DNA of 53,796 bases from Occallatibacter sp. (GCA_031296305.1 JARLFZ010000016.1:1-53796), one strand, 5' to 3'. Positions 35,980-44,154 are shown, counted from the stretch's first letter. Notes: a model not told the origin generated them from the sequence alone. Translations and numbers: made by a program.

Positions 35980-36300
35980 TTAGCCTTGCGCGCCGACCAA
36001 CTGCTCCGGCGTATACCATGCTTCACTCAGATCGAGCCACGTGGGATTGCTCTTCTTGATCAGCGCGATCTTCTTGGCTCGCGTCCATCCCTTCAATTGC
36101 TTTTCCCGCGCAATGGCGCTGCCAGGATGCGTATAACGCTCAAACAAGACCAAACGGCTGCAGTTGTACGTCGCGGAAAAGCCTTCATGGAGCTTCAACT
36201 TGTGCTCGAAAATCCGCTTGTGCAGGTTGCCTGTCATTCCAATGTAGAGCGTAAGGCTGCGACTGGCCACGATATAGGTGTAGTAACAGCGCTCGTCCAC
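35980..36300 (-). CDS. GIY-YIG nuclease-family protein
   Basis: A 106-residue single-domain GIY-YIG endonuclease. The motif reads CYYTYIVASRSLTLYIGMTG with the catalytic Tyr pair, then Arg in LHKRIFEHK, Glu in IAREKQLKGWTRAKK and the C-terminal LDLSEAW typical of the YhbQ/COG2827 group. The GTG at 36298-36300 with AGGA upstream is chosen as the start. The open frame continues through 36459, but there it encodes the dispersed repeat. Inverted copies of that repeat stand directly at the 3' end (overlapping the TAA) and about 50 bases before the start. Confidence 0.85.
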   Translation of the reverse strand: MDERCYYTYIVASRSLTLYIGMTGNLHKRIFEHKLKLHEGFSATYNCSRLVLFERYTHPGSAIAREKQLKGWTRAKKIALIKKSNPTWLDLSEAWYTPEQLVGAQG

Positions 36301-36349
36301 GGTGTTTGTCCTGAAAGGGCAAATTATTGCGCGGCCATTGCACAAAAGC

Positions 36350-36485
36350 AAATGCAGGTCCTTCGGCTCCCCTTCACTGTGTTCAGGGTCGCTCAGGATG
36401 ACATGTTTGTGGTCGGAAGAGAAGGAGAGGCAAATGCAGGTCCTTCGACTCCCCTTCACTGCGTTCAGGGTCGCTCAGGATGACC
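36350..36485. repeat. Two direct copies of the dispersed repeat upstream of the GIY-YIG gene
   Basis: Copies C (about 36350-36402) and D (about 36432-36485) both read AAATGCAGGTCCTTCG...GCTCAGGATGAC on the plus strand. They are almost identical to each other, 82 bases apart, and are inverted relative to copy B on the other side of the GIY-YIG gene. Confidence 0.85.
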
Positions 36486-36516
36486 GTTCTTGGGGTAGTG
36501 CAACAGGAGTAGTTCC

Positions 36517-36768
36517 TCACGTGAACTGGCTGCGGAACACCGCCTTGATGTGCTCCAGCCGTTTTTCGAGCGCCTCGGTCTCTTCCCCGAGACCCAATCG
36601 CCGGGCCAGGCCGATGGCGTCGTAGTAGCACTCCTTGGCGTCGCTGTAACAGGCGGCCGCACTGCCTGGGGGATAGGCATCGTACATATCGTCGTAGGCT
36701 TTCTCACCCATGGCTTTCAGGTGCTGCAGTTGATCCAATTGCGCAGCGCTTTCCGTCTCATCGGCCAT
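36517..36768 (-). CDS. Small helical protein co-located with VWFA gene
   Basis: 83 residues, all helix by composition (LDQLQHLKAMGEKAYDDMYD, CYSDAKECYYDAIGLARRLG). A TPR-like helical pair is possible. It starts seven bases after the stop of the VWFA gene in the same direction, so it is probably in the same operon. I have seen similar small proteins only as hypotheticals in Acidobacteriota. No function known. Confidence 0.75.
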   Translation of the reverse strand: MADETESAAQLDQLQHLKAMGEKAYDDMYDAYPPGSAAACYSDAKECYYDAIGLARRLGLGEETEALEKRLEHIKAVFRSQFT

Positions 36769-36775
36769 TGGTCTT

Positions 36776-37948
36776 CTACTTTCCTGCCGCTGCAGCGTGG
36801 CCGACCGGACGCGGCGAGGGGAAGTAGCCAGTGCGCGTGCGCACCGTTAGCTTGCCATCGCCCTTCGACTCCGCCGTTACGTCCACCTTGCGGAATCCCG
36901 GGACCGAAATGGGCTTGGTGGAGTGGTAGCCGATGGTGTACTGACTACGAATGTCGCGCGCCACCTCAGCGGCAATCTGATCGACCTGGTCGATGGACTT
37001 GGGGAAGAATGCCAGGCCTCCGGTTTCCTGCGAGAGCATCTCGAGGGCGCGGCGCGCGTGGCGTACCTCGGCGCGGGTCATCTCCGGGCCGAAGAGCAGG
37101 CCGATCGAATAGATGACGGGGCCGGAGAGCTGCTGCACGCGGTGAATGGCCTGCTCCAGGTCAAGGCTTGAGGCGTTGTCTTCGCCGTCGGTGATGAGGA
37201 TGAGCACCTGTTTGGGCCGCTTGGCGTCGGCTGCCAGCTTGTCGGCCGAAGCGGCCACGGCATCGTAGAGTGCAGTGCCGCCGCGTGAATCGATGTGCGA
37301 GAGGCCGTCGCGCAGCTTCTTGATGTCGGCGGTGAATTCGCAGTCGATGAAAGCTTCGTCGGAGAAGTTCACGACAAAAGCTTCGTCCTGCGGATTCGAG
37401 GCCTCGATCAAATCGATCGCGCTCTTATTGACCGAGGGCCGCTTGAGGTACATCGACCCGGAATTGTCGACCACCAGTCCCATGGATACGGGCAGATCGG
37501 TGTGCTGGAAGCTGATGATGTTCTGCTTTACCCCGTCTTCCATGACCGTGAAATCGTCTTTGGTCAGGTTCTCGACGAGTTGCGTGCCGCTGAGCACGGT
37601 GGCATTGAGCACCACTTCTTCCACGTCGGCGTGGAGCAGGTAGCCTTCGCCCTTCTTTTCCAGGGTTCCTGTCGGCGGCACCGGGGGCGTGGTGTCGGGT
37701 GAGCGCACCGGATCAGTATCCTGCGTGAGCGTGGGCGACTGCGCGGGTTGGGTTGTGGAGGGCGCGTGGGACTGCGACGCATGGAGTAGACCGGATGCAA
37801 GAAGAAGGAGGGCGAAGACCAGCTGAATTGGGAACAGTGCGATCCCCGGTTCCCAAAGGCGAGGGACCGGGGGCACCCAGTTTAGTGCTGGTTCAATCGC
37901 GGCAAAAACCGCCTTATTGCAATGGCGCATAGTACCCGGTGCGAGCAT
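36776..37948 (-). CDS. Secreted VWFA-domain protein (390 residues)
   Basis: A signal/anchor segment (about 37-57) and a Pro/Thr-rich linker precede the VWFA-associated region (VVLNATVLSGTQLVENL, DFTVMEDGVKQNI). The von Willebrand A domain has a canonical metal site DNSGSM and a downstream TDGEDN. It ends with ARDIRSQYTIGYHSTK and RTRTGYF, features shared with the 426-residue neighbour. The neighbour's stop lies inside its first codons, and two ATG starts (37948 and 37930) are possible. Likely cell-surface binding; known only as a family abundant in this phylum. Confidence 0.85.
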   Translation of the reverse strand: MLAPGTMRHCNKAVFAAIEPALNWVPPVPRLWEPGIALFPIQLVFALLLLASGLLHASQSHAPSTTQPAQSPTLTQDTDPVRSPDTTPPVPPTGTLEKKGEGYLLHADVEEVVLNATVLSGTQLVENLTKDDFTVMEDGVKQNIISFQHTDLPVSMGLVVDNSGSMYLKRPSVNKSAIDLIEASNPQDEAFVVNFSDEAFIDCEFTADIKKLRDGLSHIDSRGGTALYDAVAASADKLAADAKRPKQVLILITDGEDNASSLDLEQAIHRVQQLSGPVIYSIGLLFGPEMTRAEVRHARRALEMLSQETGGLAFFPKSIDQVDQIAAEVARDIRSQYTIGYHSTKPISVPGFRKVDVTAESKGDGKLTVRTRTGYFPSPRPVGHAAAAGK

Positions 37949-39005
37949 AAACGGTGAGCGGAGGCAGTCCCGGTGGAGGATTCACCTTCACCTTCACTTT
38001 ACGCCACTTGCCGTCGCGGGTCAGATCCTTGGGCTTGTAGCCGATCACGTACTGATTGCGCAGCTCGGTGGAGATCTTCTCGGCAATGTCGCTCATCTCA
38101 TCTACGTCGTCCACGCGGAACATGCGGCCGCCGGTGGCGGTGCTGATGTCGTCGAGCAGTTGCGGACCGGTGCGCTCCTCGGGGGTGGGCGCATAGGGAT
38201 CGAAGATGCCGATGGAATATATCTCCACATCGGCTTCGCGCACCTGCGCCCTTACCTCGCCTTCGGTGTAGCGCGAGCGGTTATCGCCGCCGTCAGAGAC
38301 CACCAGCAGCGCCTTGCGCTCGTGGTGGGCATCCTTCATTTTGGCCAGGCCGTAGTAGATGGCGTCTAGCAGCGCCGTGCGATGGGCGGCGTGCACGGTG
38401 GCCAGCCGCGCTTGAATCTCTTCGACGGAGCTGGTGAAGTCCTCAATCAGCTCCGGCCGGTCGTTGAAGCCGATGACAAAGAATTCATCCTGCGGGTTGG
38501 CGGTCTTAATGAACTGCAAAATGGATTCGCGGGCTCGGATGAGCTTGGAGGTCATGGAACCCGAAAGGTCAAAGATGATGCCGATCGAGACCGGCGCGTC
38601 TTCAGAGGCAAAGCTCGCGATATGTTGCTCGCCGTTGTTCTCGTAGATCTGGAAGTCCTCTTTTTCGAGGCCCGTGACCAGGCGATTCAAGGGGTCGGTG
38701 ACCGTGATGGGAACCAGCACCATATCCACGTTCATGCGGATGAACGATCCGGGATGAATGCGCAGCGCGGCGGGACCGGACTCGGGGCCGGCTTCAGCGC
38801 CTTTGGGCTCGCCTGCCGGCGCGGACGTGCTGGCTGGCGGCTCGACGTGGACTTTACTGAGCGGATCTTCCTGGGCACGGGCCCGAGCCACGCACAAGGC
38901 AAAGCACGAAACCAGGGCCAGCACACAGAAACCCAAGCGGCGGCAGACCAGGGACAGGTTGCCGTCCCCGTTGCGGTGAGCACGTTCTTGGGGAAGCATC
39001 TTCAT
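37914..39005 (-). CDS. Secreted VWFA-domain protein, upstream paralogue
   Basis: About 363 residues from the ATG at 39003-39005. The frame stays open upstream to 39194 but that overlaps the leader. A signal peptide (about residues 20-44, ending in ARAQ) and an acidic linker are followed by the VWFA-associated region (LVPITVTDPLNRLVTGL, DFQIYENNGEQHI). An A domain follows with metal site DLSGSM, a later SDGGDN and the C-terminal NQYVIGYKPKD and YARTGYY. It overlaps the start of the next VWFA gene by 17-35 bases, so the two are coupled. They probably arose by tandem duplication. Confidence 0.85.
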   Translation of the reverse strand: MKMLPQERAHRNGDGNLSLVCRRLGFCVLALVSCFALCVARARAQEDPLSKVHVEPPASTSAPAGEPKGAEAGPESGPAALRIHPGSFIRMNVDMVLVPITVTDPLNRLVTGLEKEDFQIYENNGEQHIASFASEDAPVSIGIIFDLSGSMTSKLIRARESILQFIKTANPQDEFFVIGFNDRPELIEDFTSSVEEIQARLATVHAAHRTALLDAIYYGLAKMKDAHHERKALLVVSDGGDNRSRYTEGEVRAQVREADVEIYSIGIFDPYAPTPEERTGPQLLDDISTATGGRMFRVDDVDEMSDIAEKISTELRNQYVIGYKPKDLTRDGKWRKVKVKVNPPPGLPPLTVYARTGYYAPLQ

Positions 39006-39223
39006 GCGGCACCAGGAGCGATTGAAGGCGATATTACCACTAACGGCACGTCTCTGCTGTCGGCAGATCGTCCTTCCGACATCCTGCTTTTCGATATATG
39101 CGAACGCCGGCCACGACTGGCGCTGGGATACAATCAAGCCTGAACGCCCCGCTCTGCTAGTGCCGGAAACGGCGTGGCGGGGCACAAAATCCACCTTTTC
39201 AACGGCGGAGTTCGACCTTCCTC

Positions 39224-40546
39224 ATGGCTCGCATCTATCCTTTTCGCGCCTGGCGCTACAATCCCTCTGCGGTCCGTTTAGCCGACGTGGTCACGCAACC
39301 CTACGACAAGATCTCGCCGGCCATGCAACAGGCCTATTACCAGCGCAGCCCTTATAACCTGGTCCGCATCATTCTGGGACTGCCTGAGCTATTTGACGCG
39401 GAGAAGGGCGAAAACGTCTATAGCCGCGCGGCGCGGGATTTGCGCGCCTGGCGCGAGCAGGGCGTGCTGATCCAGGAGCATGACCCCTGCGTGTTTGCCT
39501 ATGCGCAGCGTTTCCAGGTTCCCGGAACCGATATCGTGAAGGAACGGCGCGGGTTTATCGCGCTCGGCAAGCTGCAGGACTACTCGGAAAAGGTGGTCTT
39601 TCGGCACGAGCAGACCCTTTCCAAGCCCAAAAGCGATCGGTTGAACCTGCTGAAGGCCACGCGGGCGCACTTCGGGCAGATTTTCATGCTCTATTCCGAC
39701 CCCTCGGGCAGCGTGGAGAAGAATCTCTACGACGGCAATGGCGCGGCTGACGCCGAGATCACCGACGAGTATGGCGTCCTGCACCGGCTGTGGCGCGTGA
39801 ACAATCCCGCCACTATCCGGCTGCTGACCACGGCCATGGACGACAAGAAACTGATCATCGCCGATGGGCATCATCGCTATGAAACCGCGCTGAATTATGC
39901 GAAAGAGCACGGGCACGCGACTGCGCACGCCGAATCCGGTGGGTCCGGCCTGCCGCAACCACCTTATCCGGAAGCTGCGGTGATGATGACCTTCGTGAAC
40001 ATGGATTCGGACGGGCTGGTGATTCTGCCCACGCATCGCGTGGTGCATAGTCTCGAAGGCTTCGATCCCGCGGCATTTCGCGCCAAGGCCGAAGAGTACT
40101 TTACGGTCGAGCCGCTGGCGACGGGCGATGCACAACGTTATATCGGCACGCTGACCAGCCAGACCGGTACAGCTTTTGTGGCCATCACGCGCGGTGGCGA
40201 CTTTTTCCTTCGGGCGAAACCTGAACAAATGGCAAAAGCGCTTGCCGAAGTGCCCGAGCGGCAGCGGCAGCTCGACCTGACGCAGTTGCATTCCATCGTT
40301 CTCGACCGGCTGCTGGGACTGGACGCGGAAAAGGTGCGCGAGCAGACCAATCTGCGCTATCTGAGGGATGCGGGCGAAGCCGTGGAGCAGGTGCGCAAGG
40401 GCGAGGCCGATGTGGCGTTCCTGACCAACCCCGTGACCATGGAGCAACTGCGCGAAGTGGCCTTTGCGGGTGAGGTGATGCCGCAGAAGTCTACCGATTT
40501 CTTCCCCAAGCTGTTAAGCGGCCTGACGATCTATGCGCTGGACTAG
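39224..40546 (+). CDS. DUF1015 family protein
   Basis: 440 residues, soluble. The family pattern is clear: PFRAWRYNPSAVRLADVVTQ and PYDKISPAMQQAYY at the N-terminus, FRHEQTLSKPKSDRLNLLKA in the middle, then IIADGHHRYETALNYAKE and a C-terminal LPQKSTDFFPK-like end. The DGHHRY segment recalls the ParB/sulfiredoxin-like kinase fold, but no activity is established for DUF1015. Single gene, divergent from the VWFA pair. Confidence 0.9.
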   Translation: MARIYPFRAWRYNPSAVRLADVVTQPYDKISPAMQQAYYQRSPYNLVRIILGLPELFDAEKGENVYSRAARDLRAWREQGVLIQEHDPCVFAYAQRFQVPGTDIVKERRGFIALGKLQDYSEKVVFRHEQTLSKPKSDRLNLLKATRAHFGQIFMLYSDPSGSVEKNLYDGNGAADAEITDEYGVLHRLWRVNNPATIRLLTTAMDDKKLIIADGHHRYETALNYAKEHGHATAHAESGGSGLPQPPYPEAAVMMTFVNMDSDGLVILPTHRVVHSLEGFDPAAFRAKAEEYFTVEPLATGDAQRYIGTLTSQTGTAFVAITRGGDFFLRAKPEQMAKALAEVPERQRQLDLTQLHSIVLDRLLGLDAEKVREQTNLRYLRDAGEAVEQVRKGEADVAFLTNPVTMEQLREVAFAGEVMPQKSTDFFPKLLSGLTIYALD

Positions 40547-40599
40547 GATCGTACGACGGAATTAACCTACTTTCAGGGCACAAGAAGGCTGGGAGAGCG

Positions 40600-40860
40600 A
40601 TGCCGACGATCAGCAGATTCTACGGAATCTTGATCCAGATGTACTTTGGCGACCATGCTCCGCCGCACTTCCACGCCCTCTATGCTGAATTCGAAGCTCT
40701 GATCGATATTCAGACGCTCGGGGTCATCCGCGGCAGTTTGCCCAGCCGTGCAATGGCAATTGTGCTGGAATGGGCTCAACTACACCGCGAAGAGCTGAGG
40801 CAGGATTGGGAACTATGCGCACAGAATCAACAACCGAGAAAGATCCATCCGCTTCCGTAA
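40600..40860 (+). CDS. DUF4160 protein
   Basis: 86 residues with the family core MPTISRFYGILIQMYFGDH followed by PPHFHALYAEFEALIDI. GGGAGAG lies before the ATG. The next gene (DUF2442) starts 45 bases before its stop, so the two are translated in a coupled way. DUF4160 and DUF2442 are frequent neighbours and have been suspected to form a toxin-antitoxin-like pair. That is inference; no function is established. Confidence 0.85.
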   Translation: MPTISRFYGILIQMYFGDHAPPHFHALYAEFEALIDIQTLGVIRGSLPSRAMAIVLEWAQLHREELRQDWELCAQNQQPRKIHPLP

Positions 40861-41141
40861 GCGGCGAGGCAGTACCCCGCTCACCGTGGCGTGTCACCGC
40901 AGTCGAAACGCTGCCTGGTTTGCAGTTGCGCGTTGCTTTTGCCGACGGCCTGACCGGAACGGTCGACATGTCGCGCCTGGTGCGGTCGCCAAAAGCCGGG
41001 GTCTTCGCGGCGCTCGCGGACCCCTCTCTGTTCGCGCAGGTCAAACTGGATTTGGGTGCGGTCACCTGGCCCGGCGACTTGGACCTCGCTCCCGATGCGA
41101 TGCACGCCGCAATCCAGGAGCGTGGTGTGTGGCTGCTATAG
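40815..41141 (+). CDS. DUF2442 protein
   Basis: About 108 residues from the ATG at 40815. A Ser/Thr-rich N-terminus leads into the DUF2442 core WRVTAVETLPGLQLRVAFAD, then GLTGTVDMSRLVRSP and DLAPDAMHAAIQE. It overlaps the DUF4160 gene by 45 bases upstream and the amidase gene by 13 bases downstream, forming a chain of overlapping genes. Confidence 0.85.
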   Translation: MRTESTTEKDPSASVSGEAVPRSPWRVTAVETLPGLQLRVAFADGLTGTVDMSRLVRSPKAGVFAALADPSLFAQVKLDLGAVTWPGDLDLAPDAMHAAIQERGVWLL

Positions 41142-41842
41142 CCCGCCCGCTTTTGCTGCTGGCGGCCGCGGCAGTAGCCTGCCAACCTTTCGCCAATGCC
41201 CAGGCCCCGCCGGCCGCAAGCGCGGCGCGCTTCGCGGTGGTGCTGGACGCGGCCCATGGCGGCGACGACCAAGGCGCACGGCTCGCCAACCAGTCCGAAA
41301 AAGACTACACCCTGGCGCTCAGCGTGAAACTGCGCTCGCTGCTCGTGGCGCGCGGCATTTCCGTGGTCACGACGCGCGAGTCGGGCGCGGATGTGGATGC
41401 GGATCGTCGCGCCGAGATCGCCAACCGCGCCAATGCCGCGGCCTGCATGAATCTGCATGCGGCGTATGTGAGCTCGAAGAGCGGCCCCGCCGTGCACCTG
41501 TTCATTTCTTCACTTCCCGCTGCGGCAGACGCGCGCTTTGTTCCTTGGAAGACGGCGCAATCCGCATGGATCACGCGCAGCACCGAACTGGCCGGCTTGT
41601 TGAATGCGGCGCTCACCCATGCCGGCATCACGGTGACTCTCGGCCGTACCGCGCTGCCTGCGATCGACAGCATGGCCTGCCCTGCCGTCGCGATTGAGGT
41701 CGCGCCGCAGCGTCAAACAGTTGCACAGGATGCGGCGGGTGCAGACGATGCAGGGTTTGAGGCGCAGGTAGCCGAGGCGCTGGCGGCGGCGTTGGTAGAG
41801 TGGCGCGCTGAAGGTGGACAATCCGGAGAATCGCGGCCGTGA
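41129..41842 (+). CDS. N-acetylmuramoyl-L-alanine amidase
   Basis: Zinc-dependent Amidase_3 family, cleaves the lactyl-peptide bond of peptidoglycan. The GTG at 41129 with AGGAG at 41116-41120 is the likely start. The longer open frame upstream is inside DUF2442. A signal peptide (about 4-27) ends near ANAQ. Zinc ligands are visible as His in VVLDAAHGGDDQGA, His in NLHAAYVSS and the general acid Glu in AIEVAPQ. 237 residues. The stop overlaps the GerMN gene by GTGA. Confidence 0.85.
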   Translation: MAAIARPLLLLAAAAVACQPFANAQAPPAASAARFAVVLDAAHGGDDQGARLANQSEKDYTLALSVKLRSLLVARGISVVTTRESGADVDADRRAEIANRANAAACMNLHAAYVSSKSGPAVHLFISSLPAAADARFVPWKTAQSAWITRSTELAGLLNAALTHAGITVTLGRTALPAIDSMACPAVAIEVAPQRQTVAQDAAGADDAGFEAQVAEALAAALVEWRAEGGQSGESRP

Positions 41843-42456
41843 TCCCTCGCCACCAAACCGTGCTGTTCGTGATCCTGCTGCTGGCCTCGGTCATCATGGG
41901 CGCGGTGCTGTGGAACCAGTTGCGGCGCGCGCACGAGCGCCTGCTGCGCGGCCAGGATGCAGCGCCTACGCAGGCGCCGCTGGTGGCTCCGGCGGAGCAA
42001 GCCACGCTCATGGTGGCGAACGATGCGGACAATTCAATTGACTCACGGATTTTGACTTTGCCTTTGCCCGAGAATCCCGAGGCTCGCGCGCGGGCGGTGC
42101 TGGGCAAGCTGCTCGACCTGTACGCTGCACCCGATGCCACGCATCCCGTTCCCGGCGGCGCCAGCTCCGTCGCACAAGTGTTTCTTGTGCCCATCGCGGA
42201 TGACACCGGGAAAGCTTCGCCCACGGCGCCGCACCTTGCCGTGGTGAATCTGACCAGCGCGTTTGCGGCCGGACATCCCTCGGGACTTCAGGCCGAGACG
42301 CTGACCGTTCTTTCCATCTGCGCCACGCTGAACGCCAACATGCCGAGCGTGACACAGGTGCGATTTCTGGTGGACGGCCAGTCGCGCGCTACACTGGCCG
42401 GACACGCCGACCTGACACGCACCTATCCTGCCGTCGAAACGGCTCCGCAGCCCTGA
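41839..42456 (+). CDS. GerMN-domain membrane-anchored protein
   Basis: 205 residues, starting with GTG at 41839. An N-terminal membrane segment (about 8-26) is followed by a linker and a GerMN domain (TLPLPENPEARARAVLGKLL, AQVFLVPIADD, NLTSAFAAGHPSG, LSICATLNANMPSVTQVRF). The domain is known from sporulation and lipoproteins but also occurs in non-sporulators beside amidases, as here. The pair amidase/GerMN suggests a role in cell-wall remodelling. Confidence 0.85.
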   Translation: MIPRHQTVLFVILLLASVIMGAVLWNQLRRAHERLLRGQDAAPTQAPLVAPAEQATLMVANDADNSIDSRILTLPLPENPEARARAVLGKLLDLYAAPDATHPVPGGASSVAQVFLVPIADDTGKASPTAPHLAVVNLTSAFAAGHPSGLQAETLTVLSICATLNANMPSVTQVRFLVDGQSRATLAGHADLTRTYPAVETAPQP

Positions 42457-42519
42457 TCGCCGCGGCTCATCATGACCGTTTTCATTCCGCCGGATTCGCA
42501 GTATGATGGGGGAGTATCC

Positions 42520-42720
42520 ATGCCCAAGTCGGTTTACATCACGGCGCCCCGGCCCACCGCTGAAGAAGTGGCGAAGAGTCTCGGCATTTCCAAGAGACGT
42601 CAGAAAGAGATGGAGGCACTGGCCGAGAAGTTAATTAAGCAGCTTCTCGCAAGAGAGCGAGCCGAGGCGGCTTCAGCCATCGAACCGGAAAAGAGGCGTA
42701 AGCGTGCCTCCGCTGCCTGA
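42520..42720 (+). CDS. Small HTH-like protein, first gene of a paired module
   Basis: 66 residues. TAEEVAKSLGISKRRQKEME reads as a short helix-turn-helix, followed by a long charged helix (LAEKLIKQLLARERAEAA) and a basic C-terminus (EKRRKRASAA). GGGGGAG before the ATG at 42520 fixes the start; the ORF upstream (42472) is not needed. It overlaps the next gene by 17 bases, so the pair is translationally coupled. It looks like a DNA-binding antitoxin or regulator, but this is inferred from size and motif. Confidence 0.7.
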   Translation: MPKSVYITAPRPTAEEVAKSLGISKRRQKEMEALAEKLIKQLLARERAEAASAIEPEKRRKRASAA

Positions 42721-43324
42721 TCCAAACAGCGTCTTTCTGAATATTCCTTACGACGAAGAATTCTCCAGCCTTTACATCGCCTACATCGTTGGGCTTTTCC
42801 AATTGGATTTGGTTCCCCATATTGCCTCCGAAATCCCGGGCGGAAAACGCAGGCTCGACCGAATCTTCGAGCTTATCCAAAGCTGCCGATTTTCCATCCA
42901 CGACCTCTCCCGAGTCGAAGTGAGCGTTACTCCATTCAGCCTCCCTCGGTTCAATATGCCTCTCGAGTTGGGTATGACCATCACCTGGGCCAATATTCAT
43001 CCCAAGAGCCATACATGGTTTGTCTGGGAGTCCGAGCCTTATCGGTTGCAGAGATCGGCCAGCGACTTGAATGGGACCGATCCGTATATCCATTCCGGCA
43101 CTGCGGAAGGTGTCCTAAGCGAACTCCGCAATGCATTTCGACGCGACCCGGTTCCGTCCGTGCCGCAAATGCTCACGGTTTATGGCCTTGTTAACAGTGC
43201 GCTCAATTCGATTCTCATCGGGAACGGGACGCGTAATCCCTTTTCGAGAGGCGTATTTCTCGATTTGTGCTCATTGTCCCGGAGCCTTGGAAATTTCTAT
43301 CCACCAGCCAAACCCACGATCTAA
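42704..43324 (+). CDS. Predicted TIR / nucleoside deoxyribosyltransferase-like protein
   Basis: 206 residues, starting with GTG at 42704 (GAGG at 42693-42696). VFLNIPYDEEFSSLYIAYIV at the N-terminus, RFSIHDLSR (about 62-70) and RFNMPLELGMTITWA (about 82-96) follow the order of motifs in TIR and nucleoside 2-deoxyribosyltransferase folds, where a Glu in the second motif (Glu88 here) is the catalytic residue. The rest (SEPYRLQRSASDLNGTDPYI, VLSELRNAF) is alpha-helical and unfamiliar. Similar sequences are known to me only as hypotheticals. The overlapping HTH-like gene suggests a toxin-antitoxin or defence unit. An NADase or nucleosidase activity is a prediction. Confidence 0.65.
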   Translation: MPPLPDPNSVFLNIPYDEEFSSLYIAYIVGLFQLDLVPHIASEIPGGKRRLDRIFELIQSCRFSIHDLSRVEVSVTPFSLPRFNMPLELGMTITWANIHPKSHTWFVWESEPYRLQRSASDLNGTDPYIHSGTAEGVLSELRNAFRRDPVPSVPQMLTVYGLVNSALNSILIGNGTRNPFSRGVFLDLCSLSRSLGNFYPPAKPTI

Positions 43325-43329
43325 CTTTT

Positions 43330-44154
43330 ATGACCACTCCCACCATCGGCGTCTTCGATTCCGGCTTCGGCGGATTGACGGTGCTGCGCTCGCTCATCGA
43401 GCGGCTGCCGCATGCGCGCTTCGCGTTTCTCGGCGATACGGCGCGGCTGCCTTACGGCTCGAAGTCGCGGCGCACCATTGCGCGTTACGCGGCCGAGAGC
43501 GCGCAGTTTTTAGTGCGCGAGCAGGGCGCGGAGTTCCTGGTAATCGCCTGCAACACGGCCAGCGCGCTGGCGCTCGACGCCATTCAGGATGCGGTGCCGG
43601 TTCCTGTGCTGGGAGTGATCGAGCCGGGCGCGAGCGCAGCACGCAAAGCCTCCACGACTGGCGACGTGCTGGTGATTGCGACGGAAGCCACGGTGCGTAG
43701 CCATGCTTACGCAGCGGCATGCCAGGCACGTGGATTGCGAGCGATCGAGAAGGCCTGCCCGCTGCTGGTGCCGCTGGTTGAGGAAGGATGGACCGACCAT
43801 CCCGTGACCGCCGAGATCATCGATATCTATCTGGCCGAGCTGCGATCCGAGGCCACAGCTCACGGTCTCAGGCCTGACACGCTGGTGCTGGGCTGCACCC
43901 ACTACCCGCTGCTGCGGCCGCTGATCGAGCACGCGGTGCGGCCGGGAGTGAAGGTGATTGATTCGGCCGAAGCGGCGGCGCAGGCTGCGGTCGAACTGTT
44001 TAACGGACGTGTTGCCGCGACGGCTACGGGGGCGTCCGCGGAGACCGAGGTGCGCTGTTTCGCCACCGATTCCGTGGAAAAATTCGAGCGCCTCGGTTCA
44101 CATTTTTTGGGGCGGCCCGTGGGACATGTGGAATTGATCGATCTGGGCGGGTGA
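43330..44154 (+). CDS. murI: Glutamate racemase
   Basis: Supplies D-glutamate for peptidoglycan. The start ATG at 43330 gives MTTPTIGVFDSGFGGLTVL. The two catalytic Cys lie in VIACNTASALA (about residue 74) and LGCTHYPLL (about residue 189). 274 residues, normal. Five bases after the stop of the TIR-like gene, but probably an independent function. Confidence 0.95.
   Translation: MTTPTIGVFDSGFGGLTVLRSLIERLPHARFAFLGDTARLPYGSKSRRTIARYAAESAQFLVREQGAEFLVIACNTASALALDAIQDAVPVPVLGVIEPGASAARKASTTGDVLVIATEATVRSHAYAAACQARGLRAIEKACPLLVPLVEEGWTDHPVTAEIIDIYLAELRSEATAHGLRPDTLVLGCTHYPLLRPLIEHAVRPGVKVIDSAEAAAQAAVELFNGRVAATATGASAETEVRCFATDSVEKFERLGSHFLGRPVGHVELIDLGG

Noticed and set aside
36301..36459. N-terminal extension of the GIY-YIG protein
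   Set aside because: The extra residues (ILSDPEHSEGEPKDLHL) are the translated dispersed repeat; the GTG at 36298-36300 has its own ribosome site.
35798..36485. CRISPR array
   Set aside because: Repeats are long, inverted to each other and unevenly spaced, with no spacers of constant length and no cas genes in the window.
40886..41131. N-terminal extension of the amidase back to 40886
   Set aside because: The extension lies inside DUF2442 in another frame and is Arg/Cys-rich. AGGAG plus GTG at 41129 gives a normal signal peptide.
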